Assembly: GCF_002119665.1 (NCBI RefSeq)
Contig: NZ_CP021111.1
Location: 3,038,001-3,102,000, forward strand
Length of the DNA stretch: 64,000 nucleotides
Source of the DNA: Bordetella genomosp. 13
GTDB lineage: Bacteria; Pseudomonadota; Gammaproteobacteria; Burkholderiales; Burkholderiaceae_B
Direction: 5' to 3'
Position numbers and translations under genes: made by a program. Under the pieces are notes generated by a model. That model made no database searches and was not told the DNA's origin. It saw only the letters and a list, made by a program, of their open reading frames with translations. Shown piece by piece: positions 41,061 to 54,300 of the stretch (positions are counted from its first letter, which is position 1; the number at the start of each line of letters is the position of its first letter).

Positions 41061-42551
41061 CTATTGGAATGCCGTCTCCATGAAGGTGCGCAGCTTCCGG
41101 GAGTGCAGGCGCTCGGGCGGCATCTCCCGCAGCAGTTCCAGCGCGCGGATGCCGATTTCCAGATGCTGGTTGACCTGCCGCTGGTAGAAAGCGCTGGCCA
41201 TGCCGGGCAGCTTCAACTCGCCATGCAGCGGCTTGTCCGACACGCACAGCAGCGTGCCGTACGGCACCCGGAAACGGAAGCCATTGGCCGCGATGGTGCC
41301 GGACTCCATGTCCAAGGCGATGGCCCGCGATTGCGCGAAGCGCTGCACCAGTTCGCCCTGGTCCCGCAGTTCCCAATTGCGATTGTCGATGGTGGCCACG
41401 GTGCCGGTGCGCATGATGCGCTTCAGGTCCCAGCCCGACAGACCGGCCACCTCTTCCACCGCCTGCTCCAGCGCCACCTGCACCTCCGCCAACGGCGGCA
41501 CCGGCACCCAGGTCGGCAGGTCGGCATCCAGCACATGGTCGTCGCGCACGTAGCCGTGGGCCAGCACGTAGTCGCCGAGACGCTGCGAATCGCGCAGGCC
41601 GGCGCAATGCCCCAGCATCAGCCAGGCATGGGGGCGCAGCACGGCGATGTGGTCGGTGATGGTCTTGGCGTTGGACGGCCCCACGCCGATGTTGACCAGC
41701 GTGATCCCGGAATGCCCGGCCCGCACCAGGTGATAAGCCGGCATTTGCGGCAACCGGGCCAGTCCGGGCGTGGACGGTTCGGGCTGGCCGCGCAGCAGGA
41801 TGCGGTTGCCCGGCTCGACCAGCGCGTCGTAGTCGCCCTCGCCCGCCGCCATCATGGCGCGCGCCCTCGCGCAGAACTCGTCCACATAGAACTGGTAATT
41901 CGTGAACAGCACGAAGTTCTGGAAATGCGTCGGCGCCGTCGCGGTGTAGTGCTGCAGCCGATGCAGCGAGTAGTCCACCCGGGTGGCCGTGAACGGCGCC
42001 AGCGGCCGCACTTTGCCCGGCTGGCCGCGCCAGGTGCCGTTCACGATGGCGTCGTCGGTCACCGCCAGGTCGGGCACGTCGAACAGGTCGCGCAGCGGCC
42101 GGCCGATGTTCTGCAGATGCTCCCCTTCGACGTAGGCGCCGTCGGGAAACGCGAAATGCAGCGGGATGGGCGTGTCGGATTCACCGACCTCGACCACGTT
42201 GCCGTGGTTGTGCAGCAGCAGTCCTATCTGCCGCACCAGGTAGTCGCGGAACAGCAGCGGTTGCGTGACGGTGGTCTGGTAGGCGCCCGGTTCGGCCACC
42301 TGGCCATACGACAGCCGCGAGTCCACCAGGTCGTGGGTGACAACAGTGATGCGAACCGCCGGATAGCATGCCCGCGCGCGGCAGATGGCCCGCCCCTCCA
42401 GCACGTCCTGGAATGCCTGCCGCAGGAAGGCGGTATTGCGCGTGTAGATCTCGATCAACCGATCTACCGCCGCGCCCGCCTCGTCAAAAGGTTGGAACGG
42501 AAGGAAATCGGGCCTGCGCACCGCGGAAGGCCCGGGGACTGCGTTCATCAT
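41061..42551 (-). CDS. amn: AMP nucleosidase
   Basis: This enzyme hydrolyses AMP to adenine and ribose-5-phosphate and so controls adenylate pools. The 496-residue product has the N-terminal regulatory domain (ITVVTHDLVDSRLSYGQVAE near 67-86) and the C-terminal phosphorylase-like catalytic domain, with ITLVNIGVGPSNAKTITDHI near 282-301, WLMLGHCAGLRDSQ near 310 and the ribose-contact segment ALDMESGTIAANGFRFRVPY near 415-434. Length fits the family (E. coli 484). The start is the first of two ATGs at 42551, with AGGAG 7 bases upstream; a longer frame to 42695 is Arg-rich and unlikely to be coding. Its 3' end neighbours the hipBA operator. Confidence 0.94.
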   Translation of the reverse strand: MMNAVPGPSAVRRPDFLPFQPFDEAGAAVDRLIEIYTRNTAFLRQAFQDVLEGRAICRARACYPAVRITVVTHDLVDSRLSYGQVAEPGAYQTTVTQPLLFRDYLVRQIGLLLHNHGNVVEVGESDTPIPLHFAFPDGAYVEGEHLQNIGRPLRDLFDVPDLAVTDDAIVNGTWRGQPGKVRPLAPFTATRVDYSLHRLQHYTATAPTHFQNFVLFTNYQFYVDEFCARARAMMAAGEGDYDALVEPGNRILLRGQPEPSTPGLARLPQMPAYHLVRAGHSGITLVNIGVGPSNAKTITDHIAVLRPHAWLMLGHCAGLRDSQRLGDYVLAHGYVRDDHVLDADLPTWVPVPPLAEVQVALEQAVEEVAGLSGWDLKRIMRTGTVATIDNRNWELRDQGELVQRFAQSRAIALDMESGTIAANGFRFRVPYGTLLCVSDKPLHGELKLPGMASAFYQRQVNQHLEIGIRALELLREMPPERLHSRKLRTFMETAFQ

Positions 42552-42866
42552 CGTTCGGCTCCTCTGGCCCGCCGGCGCCGTGCACCGTGACGATGCCTGC
42601 CGTCGATTATGCCCCAGCGCCCGCCGCAACGCCGCCGCCGCGCGCCCGCCCGCACGACGCAAACGCCCCGGAAAGAGGCATTTCAATCGTGACAACCGAC
42701 ATATTTCTGAAAGAATTCATGAAATATGACGATCACAATGAAACTTTATCCCACTATAATCGTCGCAAATTTTCCGACGCCTCGGTCCCGTGCCGCCGTC
42801 ATCTCGCTCTTTTTCGCCGGCTTCCTCTGGCTAGCCTCTGTCATCCGCGCCTTATTCACGACGTCC
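42552..42866 (+). other. Divergent region between amn and the NlpC/P60 gene
   Basis: 315 bases. The amn side is GC-rich; the part from about 42680 to 42780 is clearly AT-rich and holds a perfect TATAAT (42755-42760). An open frame from 42726 continues into the NlpC/P60 gene but would give an odd second hydrophobic segment before the true signal peptide. Confidence 0.45.
42755..42760 (+). promoter_or_regulatory. Candidate -10 element of the NlpC/P60 gene
   Basis: A perfect TATAAT in an AT-rich patch, 107 bases before the chosen start codon. A -35 is not clear at the usual distance. Confidence 0.4.
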
Positions 42867-43460
42867 ATGACCCCGCCCCAGCGAAAAAAACCAATCACGA
42901 TACTGATCTCCTCTTCCGTACTCGCCGCCTCGGCTCTCGCGCTCAGCCTCATCGCCGCCCCCGCGCAAGCCACCCTGTCGTCCACTCCCGCACGCGCGAG
43001 CCTCGACGGCTTGCGCCTCATCGGCGAAGCCACTGTTCCCACGTTGCGTGACATGGTCGTACGCGCCGGCCTGGACGCCATCGGCACGCCCTACACCTGG
43101 GGCGGCGACGATCCCGACGACGGCTTCGACTGCAGCGGCCTGGTGCTGTTCGTCTATCGCGAAACCGCCGGCATGGAACTGCCTCGCACCGCCCGCGCGC
43201 AACGCAAGACCGGCAAGACGGTCGCGCGCGACCAGCTGCAGCCCGGCGACCTGGTGTTCTTCACCACGCGCGGACGCCGCGGCGGTATCTCGCACGTCGG
43301 CCTGTATGTGGGCCGCGGCGAGTTCGTGCATGCGCCCAGCCGCGGCGAATCGGTACGTGTCGACCGCCTGGACAACCACTATTGGAAGCGCACCTATGCG
43401 GGCGCGCGCCGCTACCTGAAGGGCAGCGAGACGCTGGTGGCCCGCGCCGGGAATCCCTGA
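42867..43460 (+). CDS. NlpC/P60-family cell wall endopeptidase
   Basis: A 197-residue secreted cysteine hydrolase predicted to cut peptidoglycan stem peptides. After a basic start (MTPPQRKKPITILIS), a hydrophobic signal segment ends in AAPAQA near residue 36. The NlpC/P60 domain has GTPYTWGGDDPDDGFDCSGL (catalytic Cys near 89), GISHVGLYVG with the His near 140, and FVHAPSRGESVRV with the third polar residue His. The motif set is intact. I chose 42867 because it gives a standard signal peptide; the frame stays open back to 42726, where an additional hydrophobic stretch would be unusual. Confidence 0.87.
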   Translation: MTPPQRKKPITILISSSVLAASALALSLIAAPAQATLSSTPARASLDGLRLIGEATVPTLRDMVVRAGLDAIGTPYTWGGDDPDDGFDCSGLVLFVYRETAGMELPRTARAQRKTGKTVARDQLQPGDLVFFTTRGRRGGISHVGLYVGRGEFVHAPSRGESVRVDRLDNHYWKRTYAGARRYLKGSETLVARAGNP

Positions 43461-43483
43461 CCCCGACGCGGACGGCGCGGATC

Positions 43484-44251
43484 TCAGCCGCGCCCGACGA
43501 ACGGCATGGTCGTGGCCATGATGGTCATGAACTGCACGTTCGTGTCCAGCGGCAGCGCCGCCATGTCGGCGACGGCCCGTCCCACGTGACCCACGTCCAT
43601 GCGCGGCTCGACCCGCGTGCTGCCGTCGGCCTGCAGAATGCCCGCTGCCATGCGCTCGGTCATGTCGGTGGCGGCATTGCCGATATCGATCTGGCCGCAC
43701 GCGATGTCGTCCTTGCGGCAGTCCAGCGAGATGGATTTGGTGAGGCCCGTGACCGCGTGCTTGGTGGCCGTATAAGCGATGGAGTACGGCCGCGGCGCAT
43801 GCGCCGAGATCGAGCCGTTGTTGATGATGCGCCCGCCGCGCGGGTTCTGCGCCTTCATCAGGCGGATGGCGGCCTGGGCGCACAGGAACATGCCGGTCAG
43901 GTTGGTGTCCACGACTTCGCGCCAGGTCTCGATGGGCAGTTCCTCGATCGGCACCGCCGGCGCGCCCCGCCCCGCATTGTTGAACAGGACGTCCAGCCGG
44001 CCGTACGAGCGCTGCGTCTCGTCGAAGAGCTCTCGAACCGAGGCTTCGCGCGTGACGTCGGTGGGCACCACCAGCGCGCGGGCGCTGTCCTCGCCGGCGG
44101 CGATCCGCGTGTGCTCGAGCGGTTCGCGGCGACGCCCTGCCAGCACGACGCGGTAGCCGCGCGCCAGAAATTCGAGCGCCACGGCGCGCCCGATGCCGGT
44201 ACCTGCACCCGTAACCAGCGCGACCTTGGCCGGTTGCTCGTTCGTCTGCAT
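43484..44251 (-). CDS. Short-chain dehydrogenase/reductase (SDR)
   Basis: A 255-residue oxidoreductase of the classical SDR type. The coenzyme-binding motif [20 protein letters not shown] is near residues 13-32, the NNAG motif ([10 protein letters not shown]) near 90, catalytic Ser in [10 protein letters not shown] near 145 and the YxxxK pair in [14 protein letters not shown] near 158-171. AGRRREP after the second strand suggests NADP preference (Arg cluster), an inference. Substrate cannot be told. It stands alone, convergent with the NlpC/P60 gene and divergent from gmk. Confidence 0.9.
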   Translation of the reverse strand: MQTNEQPAKVALVTGAGTGIGRAVALEFLARGYRVVLAGRRREPLEHTRIAAGEDSARALVVPTDVTREASVRELFDETQRSYGRLDVLFNNAGRGAPAVPIEELPIETWREVVDTNLTGMFLCAQAAIRLMKAQNPRGGRIINNGSISAHAPRPYSIAYTATKHAVTGLTKSISLDCRKDDIACGQIDIGNAATDMTERMAAGILQADGSTRVEPRMDVGHVGRAVADMAALPLDTNVQFMTIMATTMPFVGRG

Positions 44252-44381
44252 GCCATCTCCTTATTCTGCGGCAAGGAACCGGAGGATGCTAACAGAGCAA
44301 TGGCGCAAGACCGACGGACAATCCGCAACACGGCCTGCCGATTTGCTATTCTTCGTGTCTCGCTGTCCGTGTTGCAAACTC

Positions 44382-45014
44382 ATGACTCATACGCCCGGAA
44401 ACGTCTTCATGGTCGTCGCGCCCAGCGGCGCCGGCAAATCCAGCCTGGTTCGCGCCTTGCTGGACCGGGATCCGTCGATCGTGCTGTCGATTTCGTGCAC
44501 GACGCGCGCGCCGCGGCCCGGCGAAGTCGACGGCCGCGAGTACCGTTTCGTCACAAACGAAGCATTCGCGCAAATGCGCCAGAATGACGAACTGCTCGAG
44601 TGGGCCGAGGTCCACGGCAACTTCTATGGCACGCCGCGCGATCGCATCGACGCCGCCACACGCGCCGGCCACGACGTCCTGCTCGAAATCGACTGGCAGG
44701 GCGCGCGGCAGGTGAAGCAGCGCTTTGCGCAGGCAATCGGCATTTTCATCCTGCCGCCCTCCATCGAGGAACTGGCCAGTCGGCTTAAGGCGCGCGGCCA
44801 GGACGAGGACGCTGTGATCGCGCGCCGGCTGCTGGCGGCCGGCGGCGAGATCGCGCATGCGCCGGAATGCGAATATGTTATTATTAATCAAGAATTTAGC
44901 GTGGCATTAGCCGAACTGGGCCAGATCGTCAGCGCAGCGCGGCTGCGTTTTGCGTCCCAGGCGTCGCGCAATGCCCAGTTGTTCGCCCAGTTGGGCATCC
45001 CCGCGGCGCATTAG
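44382..45014 (+). CDS. gmk: Guanylate kinase
   Basis: This enzyme phosphorylates GMP to GDP with ATP. The 210-residue product has the P-loop [18 protein letters not shown] near 11-28, the GMP-binding stretch [13 protein letters not shown] ([20 protein letters not shown] near 39-58), [16 protein letters not shown] near 72 and [14 protein letters not shown] near 100. All family points are present. The ATG at 44382 ([12 protein letters not shown]) fits family length; a longer frame from 44193 lies over the divergent promoter region. It is the first gene of the conserved gmk-rpoZ-spoT series; in many relatives it follows a YicC-family gene, which is not here. Confidence 0.96.
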   Translation: MTHTPGNVFMVVAPSGAGKSSLVRALLDRDPSIVLSISCTTRAPRPGEVDGREYRFVTNEAFAQMRQNDELLEWAEVHGNFYGTPRDRIDAATRAGHDVLLEIDWQGARQVKQRFAQAIGIFILPPSIEELASRLKARGQDEDAVIARRLLAAGGEIAHAPECEYVIINQEFSVALAELGQIVSAARLRFASQASRNAQLFAQLGIPAAH

Positions 45015-45069
45015 TCCTCTCCTCCGCTCGCAGTCATCCCTTCCCCCAGCATTCATCCAGGTAACGTCC

Positions 45070-45273
45070 ATGGCCCGTATCACCGTCGAAGATTGTCTGA
45101 ACCAGATCCCCAACCGCTTCAAGCTCACGCTGGCCGCTACGTACCGTGCGCGCGAACTGGCGCAGGGCCACGCCCCGCGTCTGGACACCAAGGACAAGCC
45201 GACGGTCACGGCCCTGCGCGAAATCGCCTCTGGCCTGACCGGCCTGGAGATGCTGCGTAAAGTCCCGACCTGA
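45070..45273 (+). CDS. rpoZ: RNA polymerase omega subunit
   Basis: Omega supports assembly of RNA polymerase by binding the beta' subunit and is part of the ppGpp binding site 1. The 67-residue product is [20 protein letters not shown], followed by [20 protein letters not shown] and [18 protein letters not shown], the standard omega sequence. The ATG at 45070 is fixed by the family start. It lies 55 bases after gmk and 19 bases before spoT, in the order conserved across proteobacteria, so co-transcription is likely. Confidence 0.96.
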   Translation: MARITVEDCLNQIPNRFKLTLAATYRARELAQGHAPRLDTKDKPTVTALREIASGLTGLEMLRKVPT

Positions 45274-45292
45274 TCGGGACTCGAGGCGCGGC

Positions 45293-47578
<2,286 letters not shown>

Positions 47579-47620
47579 TTCGCCCGATCGCCGGCCCACA
47601 CTCCGGGGCCTATCCGCTGC

Positions 47621-48349
47621 TCAGGCCACGTGCTGCAGAAAATCCCTCAGCCGCTGGCTGGGCGGATTGGCCAGCAGTTCGGCGGGCGGTCCGTCGTGGG
47701 CGATCTTGCCGCCGTCGATGAACAACAGCCGGCTGCCCACCTTGCGCGCGAACTCCATCTCGTGCGTGACCACGATCATGGTCATGCCATATTCGGCCAG
47801 GTCGCGCATCACCTTCAGCACCTCGTGGCGCAGTTCGGGATCGAGCGCCGACGTGGGTTCGTCGAACAGCATCAGCTTGGGACGGATGGCCAGCGCCCGG
47901 GCGATGGCCACGCGCTGCTGTTGCCCGCCCGACAGCTCCGAGGGATAGTGGTCCATGCGTTCGGCCAGCCCCACCTTGTCCAGCAGTTCCCGGGCGATCT
48001 CGCGGGCCTGGGCGCGGGACGTGCCGCGCGTGTGGACCGGACCGAACATCACGTTCTGCAGCGCGGTCATCTGCGGGAACAAGTTGAACTGCTGGAACAC
48101 CATGCCCGCCTCGCGGCGGATCTCGCGCACCTGCCCTGCCGAGCCGCGCACGCTGAGGCCATCCACCAGCAGATCGCCTTCCTGGATGGTCTCCAGCACG
48201 TTGATGCAGCGCAGGAACGTGGACTTGCCCGAGCCCGACGGTCCCACCACCACCACGACCTCGCCCGCCTCGATGTCCAGCGTGATGCCGTCGAGCACCG
48301 TGGACGTGCCGAAGCGTTTGATGACGTCGCGGAATTCGACCATGCTCAT
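47621..48349 (-). CDS. Polar amino acid ABC transporter, ATP-binding protein
   Basis: A 242-residue ATPase that energises import by the neighbouring permease and binding protein. It has the Walker A motif VVGPSGSGKSTFLRCINVLE near 34-53, the signature LSGGQQQRVAIARALAIRPK near 136-155, Walker B LMLFDEPTSALDPE near 157-170, and the H-loop IVVTHEMEFARKV near 189. The pattern EFRDVIKRFG...LRCINVLE is typical of the GlnQ/HisP/ArtP class. The ATG at 48349 has AGGAG 8 bases upstream. It is the last gene of a three-gene minus-strand operon. Confidence 0.94.
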   Translation of the reverse strand: MSMVEFRDVIKRFGTSTVLDGITLDIEAGEVVVVVGPSGSGKSTFLRCINVLETIQEGDLLVDGLSVRGSAGQVREIRREAGMVFQQFNLFPQMTALQNVMFGPVHTRGTSRAQAREIARELLDKVGLAERMDHYPSELSGGQQQRVAIARALAIRPKLMLFDEPTSALDPELRHEVLKVMRDLAEYGMTMIVVTHEMEFARKVGSRLLFIDGGKIAHDGPPAELLANPPSQRLRDFLQHVA

Positions 48350-48392
48350 TGAGTTGTCTCCTGTCGCTGCACGCCGCTTTCCCGAGTACGGG

Positions 48393-49265
48393 TCACAGTA
48401 TGCGCATCCGTTTCTCCAGCAGCCGCAGCCCCAGGGCAATGAGGCCGGTGAGCACGAGATAGATGATGGCCACGGCCGTCCAGATCTCCAGCGCGCGGAA
48501 GTTGCTTGCCATGATTTCCTGGCCCTGCCGGGTGAGTTCGGCCACGCCGATCACGATGAACAGCGACGAGTCCTTCAGGCTGATGATGCACTGGTTGCCC
48601 AGCGGCGGAATCATGCGGCGGAACGCCACGGGCCCGATGATGTGCAGCAGGATCTTGTGGAACGGCAGCCCCATGGCCTGGCCCGCCTCGCGCAGGCCCT
48701 TGTGCACCGATTGCAGCGCGCCGCGCACGATCTCGGCGATGTAGGCGCCCGAATTGATGATCAGCGTGGCGATGGCCGCGGGCTCGGCCTCGACCCGTAT
48801 GTCGGCCAGCACGGGCAGCGCGAAGTAGATGAACATCACCTGCACCACGATGGGCGTGCCGCGCATGACGGCCACATACAGGCTTGCCACGTCGCTGGCC
48901 AGCATTGCGAACGGCGCGGCCAGCACGGCGGGGCCGGCCGCCCGCAGCGCCGGCGCGAGCATCGCGGCCGCCACCGCCAGCACGACCGCCCAGTACACCA
49001 GCTGCACCAACGGCGCGGCGCCGTAGATCCAGATGAAGTACGCCGCCAGCGCCGCGATCAGTACCCAGGGCAGCGCCGTCACGCGCCGGCCGTACCGCAG
49101 CGCCGCGTCGGGCACGCCGGCGCGGCCATACGTCTTCGCCACGCCCGCCAGCACGCCCAGCAGGAAGCCGCCCACGAGACCCCATACGGTGATCTTGATG
49201 GTCATCAGTGTGCCATCGAGCAGACTCGGCAGCGCCCCCCAGATTACGGACCAGTCGAATTCCAC
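48393..49265 (-). CDS. Polar amino acid ABC transporter, permease (with extra segment)
   Basis: A 290-residue inner-membrane permease of the His/Glu/Gln/Arg type. It starts [20 protein letters not shown], usual for the family, and ends with the EAA loop [20 protein letters not shown] near 188-207 and [20 protein letters not shown]. Between TM1 and the canonical [20 protein letters not shown] (about 134-153) there is an extra stretch of about 75 residues with two or three hydrophobic segments ([20 protein letters not shown]), so the protein is about 60 residues longer than most members (220-240). The same insertion occurs in some proteobacterial members. A single permease gene suggests a homodimer. 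Confidence 0.92.
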   Translation of the reverse strand: MEFDWSVIWGALPSLLDGTLMTIKITVWGLVGGFLLGVLAGVAKTYGRAGVPDAALRYGRRVTALPWVLIAALAAYFIWIYGAAPLVQLVYWAVVLAVAAAMLAPALRAAGPAVLAAPFAMLASDVASLYVAVMRGTPIVVQVMFIYFALPVLADIRVEAEPAAIATLIINSGAYIAEIVRGALQSVHKGLREAGQAMGLPFHKILLHIIGPVAFRRMIPPLGNQCIISLKDSSLFIVIGVAELTRQGQEIMASNFRALEIWTAVAIIYLVLTGLIALGLRLLEKRMRIL

Positions 49266-49294
49266 GGTCGCTCCCTAAAACGTGGGAAGCCGGT

Positions 49295-50044
49295 TCAGGG
49301 CTTCTGGCCGAACCACTTGGTGTAGAGCGCGTCGTACTGGCCGTTGGACTTCAGCGTGGCCAGCGCCTTGTTCACCTGGGGCACGAGCTCGCTGCCCTTG
49401 GGGAAGGCGATGCCGTAGAAATCGCCGCTCTTGACCGACCCGGCCACCTTCACGCGGCCCTTGCCGGCCGTGTTGGCGTAGTACTGCACGTTGGGCGTGT
49501 CGTGCACGGCGGCATCGACGCGGCCCGTGGCCAGTTCGAGATAGGCGTTGTCGATATTGGGAAATAGCTTGAGCTTGGCGTCCGGCACCTGGTCCCGCAT
49601 GAAGTCCACCGTGGCGGTACCCGTCTTTACGGCCACCGTCTTTCCGGCCAGGTCTTTTGCCTGCTTGACGTCGCTTTTGGTGTTGACCAGGATGGCCAGG
49701 CCGCTTTCGTAATAGGGATCGGAGAAGTCCACGACCTTCTTGCGGTCGTCGCGGATCGTGATGCCGGCAAGCGCCACGTCGATGTTCCGGGTCTGCAGGC
49801 CCGGGATGATGCCGTTGAAGTCCATCGGCTGCAGCCGGTACTTCAGGTTCAGTTCTTTGGCGATGGCCGCCCACAGCTCGACGTCGAAGCCGGTGTAGGT
49901 ATTGCCCTGCTTGAATTCGAAGGGGACGAAGGCGGTGTCGGTGGCGACGATGAGTTCGCGGTTCTGGGCCGAGGCGGATGGCGCCAGAGCGCACAGGGCC
50001 ATGGACATGCCGGCCAGGACGGCGGCGAATTTGGCTTTGATCAT
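49295..50044 (-). CDS. Polar amino acid ABC transporter, substrate-binding protein (GlnH-like)
   Basis: A 249-residue periplasmic binding protein. The signal peptide [20 protein letters not shown] ends in PSASAQ. The mature protein has the family-3 start [20 protein letters not shown] and [20 protein letters not shown], then [20 protein letters not shown] near 78-97, [20 protein letters not shown] and [16 protein letters not shown]. These fit glutamine/glutamate-type binding proteins, especially GlnH; exact substrate is inferred. It is the first gene of the importer operon (binding protein, permease, ATPase) on the minus strand, and is divergent from the C45-type gene. Confidence 0.93.
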   Translation of the reverse strand: MIKAKFAAVLAGMSMALCALAPSASAQNRELIVATDTAFVPFEFKQGNTYTGFDVELWAAIAKELNLKYRLQPMDFNGIIPGLQTRNIDVALAGITIRDDRKKVVDFSDPYYESGLAILVNTKSDVKQAKDLAGKTVAVKTGTATVDFMRDQVPDAKLKLFPNIDNAYLELATGRVDAAVHDTPNVQYYANTAGKGRVKVAGSVKSGDFYGIAFPKGSELVPQVNKALATLKSNGQYDALYTKWFGQKP

Positions 50045-50275
50045 GAAGTTGCTCCTCTCGTTCTGGATCCTGGTTGGATACCCGCGCGCAACGTGGCCGG
50101 CCGCCTGTTTTTGGTAGAGGCCCGCGGCGCGCCGTCCAGGGATCGCGGGCGGCACGGCTGGGGGCATCTTAGCAATGTGTCCCCGCCTACGCCATGGCCG
50201 TAAATTTTTGTCGCCAGAAGGGCCGCTTGCGACTGCGCGCCCCACACCTACAATCAAGCGAATCTGGAGGCTGCC

Positions 50276-51295
50276 ATGTGGCCCAAACCCGTGAGCATTT
50301 CCGGTACGCGGCGGCGCGTCGGCATCGAGCTCGGCAAGCTCGGCCGCGGTCGGCTGGAGCCGTACCTGGACCAAAGTCCGTTGTGGGCCGCGTTGCGCCC
50401 ATGGTGCGGCCATGCCTATCTGGACGAGCTCGCCGGGCGCGCCCAAAGCGCGCTGCCCGCAATCTGGCAAGAGTTCGAGGGCATGGCCGAGGGCCTGCGC
50501 ATGGCGCCCACGGACCTGCTGTTGTGGCAATGCAGGGGCGACCTGCTGCATCCCGCCGCGGATGGTTGCACGTCCATCGCCTGGCGCGGCCGCGACGGCG
50601 TCCGCTGGATCGGGCACAACGAAGACGGGGATGCCTATCTGCACGGCAAGTGCGCGATGGTGGACGTGCGACCCGGCGATGCCCCTGGGTATGTGGCCTT
50701 CGCCTATCCCGGCTCGCTGCCGGGCCATGCCTTCGGCGCCAATCATGCCGGGCTGGTGCAGGCCATCGACAGCGTGCGCATGCGCTCGCGCCGGCCCGGC
50801 GTGCCGCGGCTGTTCCTGGCGCGCGCCGTGCTCGACTGCGAAACGCTGGACGACGCCGTGCAGATGCTGCAGACGCATCCGCGCGCCGGCGGCCTCCATC
50901 ACCTGCTGGGCGCCGCGAACGATCCGCGCCTGCTCGGCGTGGAAAGCGCCCCGGGGCTGTGCTCGGTGGCGTCCATCGAGCGCGGGGCCGCGCATACCAA
51001 CCACCTGGTGCACTCCGGCGCGGCGACCATGCGCCAGGCGGTCACCGACTCATCGCGCGCGCGCCAGCGGCGCGTCGAGAACCTGATGGACCAATGGGAC
51101 GCGGACAGCGGCGCGCAGCAGATCCTGGCGGCGCTGCAGGATACCGAGGGCGACGCCCCCGTGCTGCGGCACTCGGCCAACGACCCGGACGGGGAGAACA
51201 CGCTGGCCACCGCGCTGTTCGAGATGCGCGACGGCGGGCTGTCGCTGCATCTGTACGACCGCGGCAAGGAAGTGGCCAGCCTGCCTATCGTATGA
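50276..51295 (+). CDS. C45-family acyltransferase/peptidase-like protein
   Basis: A 339-residue Ntn-hydrolase-like protein of the acyl-CoA:6-aminopenicillanic acid acyltransferase (C45) family. In that family autocatalytic cleavage exposes an N-terminal cysteine nucleophile: here [11 protein letters not shown] puts Cys98 in that place, and the following [12 protein letters not shown] near 110-121 matches the conserved segment after the nucleophile. The N-terminal 97 residues would be the propeptide. [15 protein letters not shown] near 155 and HTNHLVHSG near 240 are also family-like. No signal peptide is seen. The natural substrate of bacterial members is mostly unknown. It is divergent from the amino acid importer, 231 bases apart, which could mean a link to amide or peptide use. 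Confidence 0.8.
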   Translation: MWPKPVSISGTRRRVGIELGKLGRGRLEPYLDQSPLWAALRPWCGHAYLDELAGRAQSALPAIWQEFEGMAEGLRMAPTDLLLWQCRGDLLHPAADGCTSIAWRGRDGVRWIGHNEDGDAYLHGKCAMVDVRPGDAPGYVAFAYPGSLPGHAFGANHAGLVQAIDSVRMRSRRPGVPRLFLARAVLDCETLDDAVQMLQTHPRAGGLHHLLGAANDPRLLGVESAPGLCSVASIERGAAHTNHLVHSGAATMRQAVTDSSRARQRRVENLMDQWDADSGAQQILAALQDTEGDAPVLRHSANDPDGENTLATALFEMRDGGLSLHLYDRGKEVASLPIV

Positions 51296-51335
51296 GGTGG
51301 CGGGCGGCGCCCAAGGCCGCCCTGCCGGACTGGGC

Positions 51336-54300
51336 CTACAGCCCGAAGCGGCGCCGCTCCTGCGGCGTCAGCCGCGCCAGTTGCGCCGCGCTCAATGCGC
51401 CGTCGCCCACCACCTGCACCGGGCTCTCGGTGCGGTATGCCAGGGGATCGGCGCGATCTGCGGGCCCGCTCGCTCCTGCCGCGGGAACCACCGCTCGCGA
51501 TCCGGAGGGCTCCGCGCCAAAGCCCAGGATCTGCACGCTGATGACCGAAGGCAGATTGCGGCGGGCCTCGCCGCGCTGGCGCGCCAGCAGGTCCTGCGCG
51601 GTCGACGCCGCCGCGGTGCTGGCCGAGCTGGCTGCCGTCAGCGCGCCGACGTTCACGCTCACCATCTCCGGCATGCCAGTGGTCTCGCCCTGCACCTGCA
51701 GGTTCGCGGCATTCAGCACATGCAGCGCCGCCACGTTGAAATTGCCGGCGACCCGCACCCCGGCATCGCCGAAGTTGATCGTGCCTTCCGGCGCCACCAG
51801 GTCCACGTCGCCCTCGCCCACCGTGCCGATGCCGCTACCGCTCATGTCCGAACGCTCGAGGATGCGCGTGTTGCCGTCGTCGTCGGTGACGATGTCCGGC
51901 GCCGACGGCACGCGCACGGTCTTCGCCCCGCGTCCCGCGTCGATGTCGCCGCGCGTGGACCAGATGATCTGGTCGCTGCCCTGGCGCGTGGTCTCGGGCA
52001 CGAAGGACAGGATGCGCGAACGGTTCACCGTGACGTCCTCGTGCGCGTAGATGTTGATGTGCCCCGAGGCCAGCGTCACCAGCCCCGCGCCTGGCGCGAT
52101 GGTGGCGCCCAGCGCGGCCACCTGCACACCGCCTCCGGGCGTCAGAACCTGGATGTCGCCGCCCGCCTGCGTGCGCAGCGACAGGCTGTTGGCCGCCACG
52201 TCGCCGCGCCATTGGTCGCCCGGGAACAGCGCATCGATGGCCACATGGCCGCGGTTGTAGCCGCCGTTGCGCGGCAGCCCATCCGCGCCGGGGTGGTTCT
52301 GGTCGCGGCCGGCATCGCGCAGTTCGTGCAGGAAGACCTGGCGCAGGAACTGCTGCCGCGCCAACGCCGGCAGTTCGCCGAAGCGCTGCCAGGCAGCCAG
52401 GGGCTCGAGCGTCTCGCCGGTCATCGCGGCCACGTAGGAGACCAGGCCGCGGCGCACGGTCTTCTCCAGCCCGCCCGCGCGGCTTTCCACCGCGTCGGTC
52501 AGATAGATGGGCAGCAAAGCCCCCGACGAGGAATCCTTCAGGTGATCCGGCATGGCCGACACGTACGCCGGATCCAGATAGGCTTGCGCGAACGCGTCGT
52601 AGGCCGCCGGCTGGTTCATGCCCGCCATCACCGTGATGGCGGCGCCCTGCTGCGGCAGGCCCAGCACCTGGGTGTTGGGCAGCGGGCGGTTGTTTCCGTC
52701 GTAGTACTGGTTGCCCAGCGTCTGGATTTCCAGGTCGCCGGCGTAGACGTCGCGTCCCGCCGAGAGCAAAACCAGGCCGGGCCCCAGCGCGCGCAGGCCA
52801 TTGGGCACCAGGAAGCCATAGACGGGCTGCAGGGCGACGATATCGTTGCCCGCCTCCAGCAGCGTCACGTCGCTGGCGCGCACGTTGCGAGCCTGGACGT
52901 TGAAGCTGCGGATATCGCGGCCGGCGCGCACCCAGGTCTGCTCGGACGCGTCCAGGTTCAGTCCGGTGATCGAACCTTGCGCGGAATAGATGCGGCTGGG
53001 CTCGAAGTCGGCAGCTTGCGGCAGTTCCGACGGATTGGTGCGTCCCACCAGCCTCGGGTCGGTATGGTGCGCGCCGTTGGGCGCGTTGCGCAACTCGATA
53101 TCGGCCGCCCCCCAGCTGGCGGCTGGCCGGTAGGGCGAGGGCAACATGGCCGGCGTGGCCGCCGACAGGATCACCTCTGCCATCGGCATGCGCTGGTGGA
53201 ACAGGAACTGCTGCATCGCCTCGACGTCGATGTTCTCGAAACGCAGGTCCTGCTGCGCCAGCAGGCCGAGGTCCTGCCGCGCTGCCGGCATGACGTACAT
53301 CGGCCCCTGCACCGCCAGCGCGCCGTCCAGGGCCACGACCCGCGACAGCGCGGGATAGAGGTTGCCACCCGCCCCCACCAGGTCATCCGTGGGGGTGGTG
53401 TAGTTGTATATCGTCACGTCGCGGAAGACGAAATCGGCCTGGTTGACCAGCGTGACGTCGCCGCCGGTGGACACCAGCCGCAGCGAGGTGCGGTCGGTAT
53501 AGCCGCTCATGTAGGCGCCGTACGGTCCCAGCTCGTCGGGCTCGGGCGGCGTGCCCGTGCCATCGTAAGTCGGGCGCACCAGCAGCGGGTCGATGATGGC
53601 CTGCAGACGCAAGTCGCCCGAGGTGCGCAGGGTCAGCTCGGCATCGCCCAGCGCCAGCACCGGCGCGATGTCGTACTCGCGCCTCGTCATGTTGACTTCG
53701 TGGGTGATCACCACGCGATGCCCGATGGCCGTCTCGCCCGCGTCGATGCGGCCGGCGCCGCGCGCCACGTAATACTGGCCGCCGCGTATGGCCCCGCCCG
53801 CGTCCACCGTCATGGCGCCACCGTTGCGCAGCTCCATCCGCATGGTCTCGGTCGCCGTGCGGCCGCCGCGCATGCGCATGTTGGTGGCCAGCGCCACGAC
53901 CAGGTTGTCCAGGTCGCCGCCCGCGGCCAGCGACACGTTGCCGCCACCCAGCGCGCCCACGCCCTGGCGAAAACCGCCGAAGTCGATCCACCAGCTCGAC
54001 TGCTGCGGATCCTCGTATAGCGGCAGCACGTACGGGGGCTCGTCGATGAACTGGTTGCGGCCCGCGAGGAAAGGACCGAAGTAGCCCTCTTCGTTGATAT
54101 TGCCCTGCCGCTTCAACCATTCGACGAAGCGCTGGCCGGAATGCCTGGCCTCTACGTTGCCCTGAGCGATGACGTCCACGTGACCGCCGTGCACGCCATA
54201 GACGGCATCGGGCGCCGCGGTGGTGAAATCGCTCCAGGTGGTGGTGTCGCGGCGCCCGGCCGTGTAGATGGCCGAGTCCTTGTGAACCAGGCGCAGGTCG

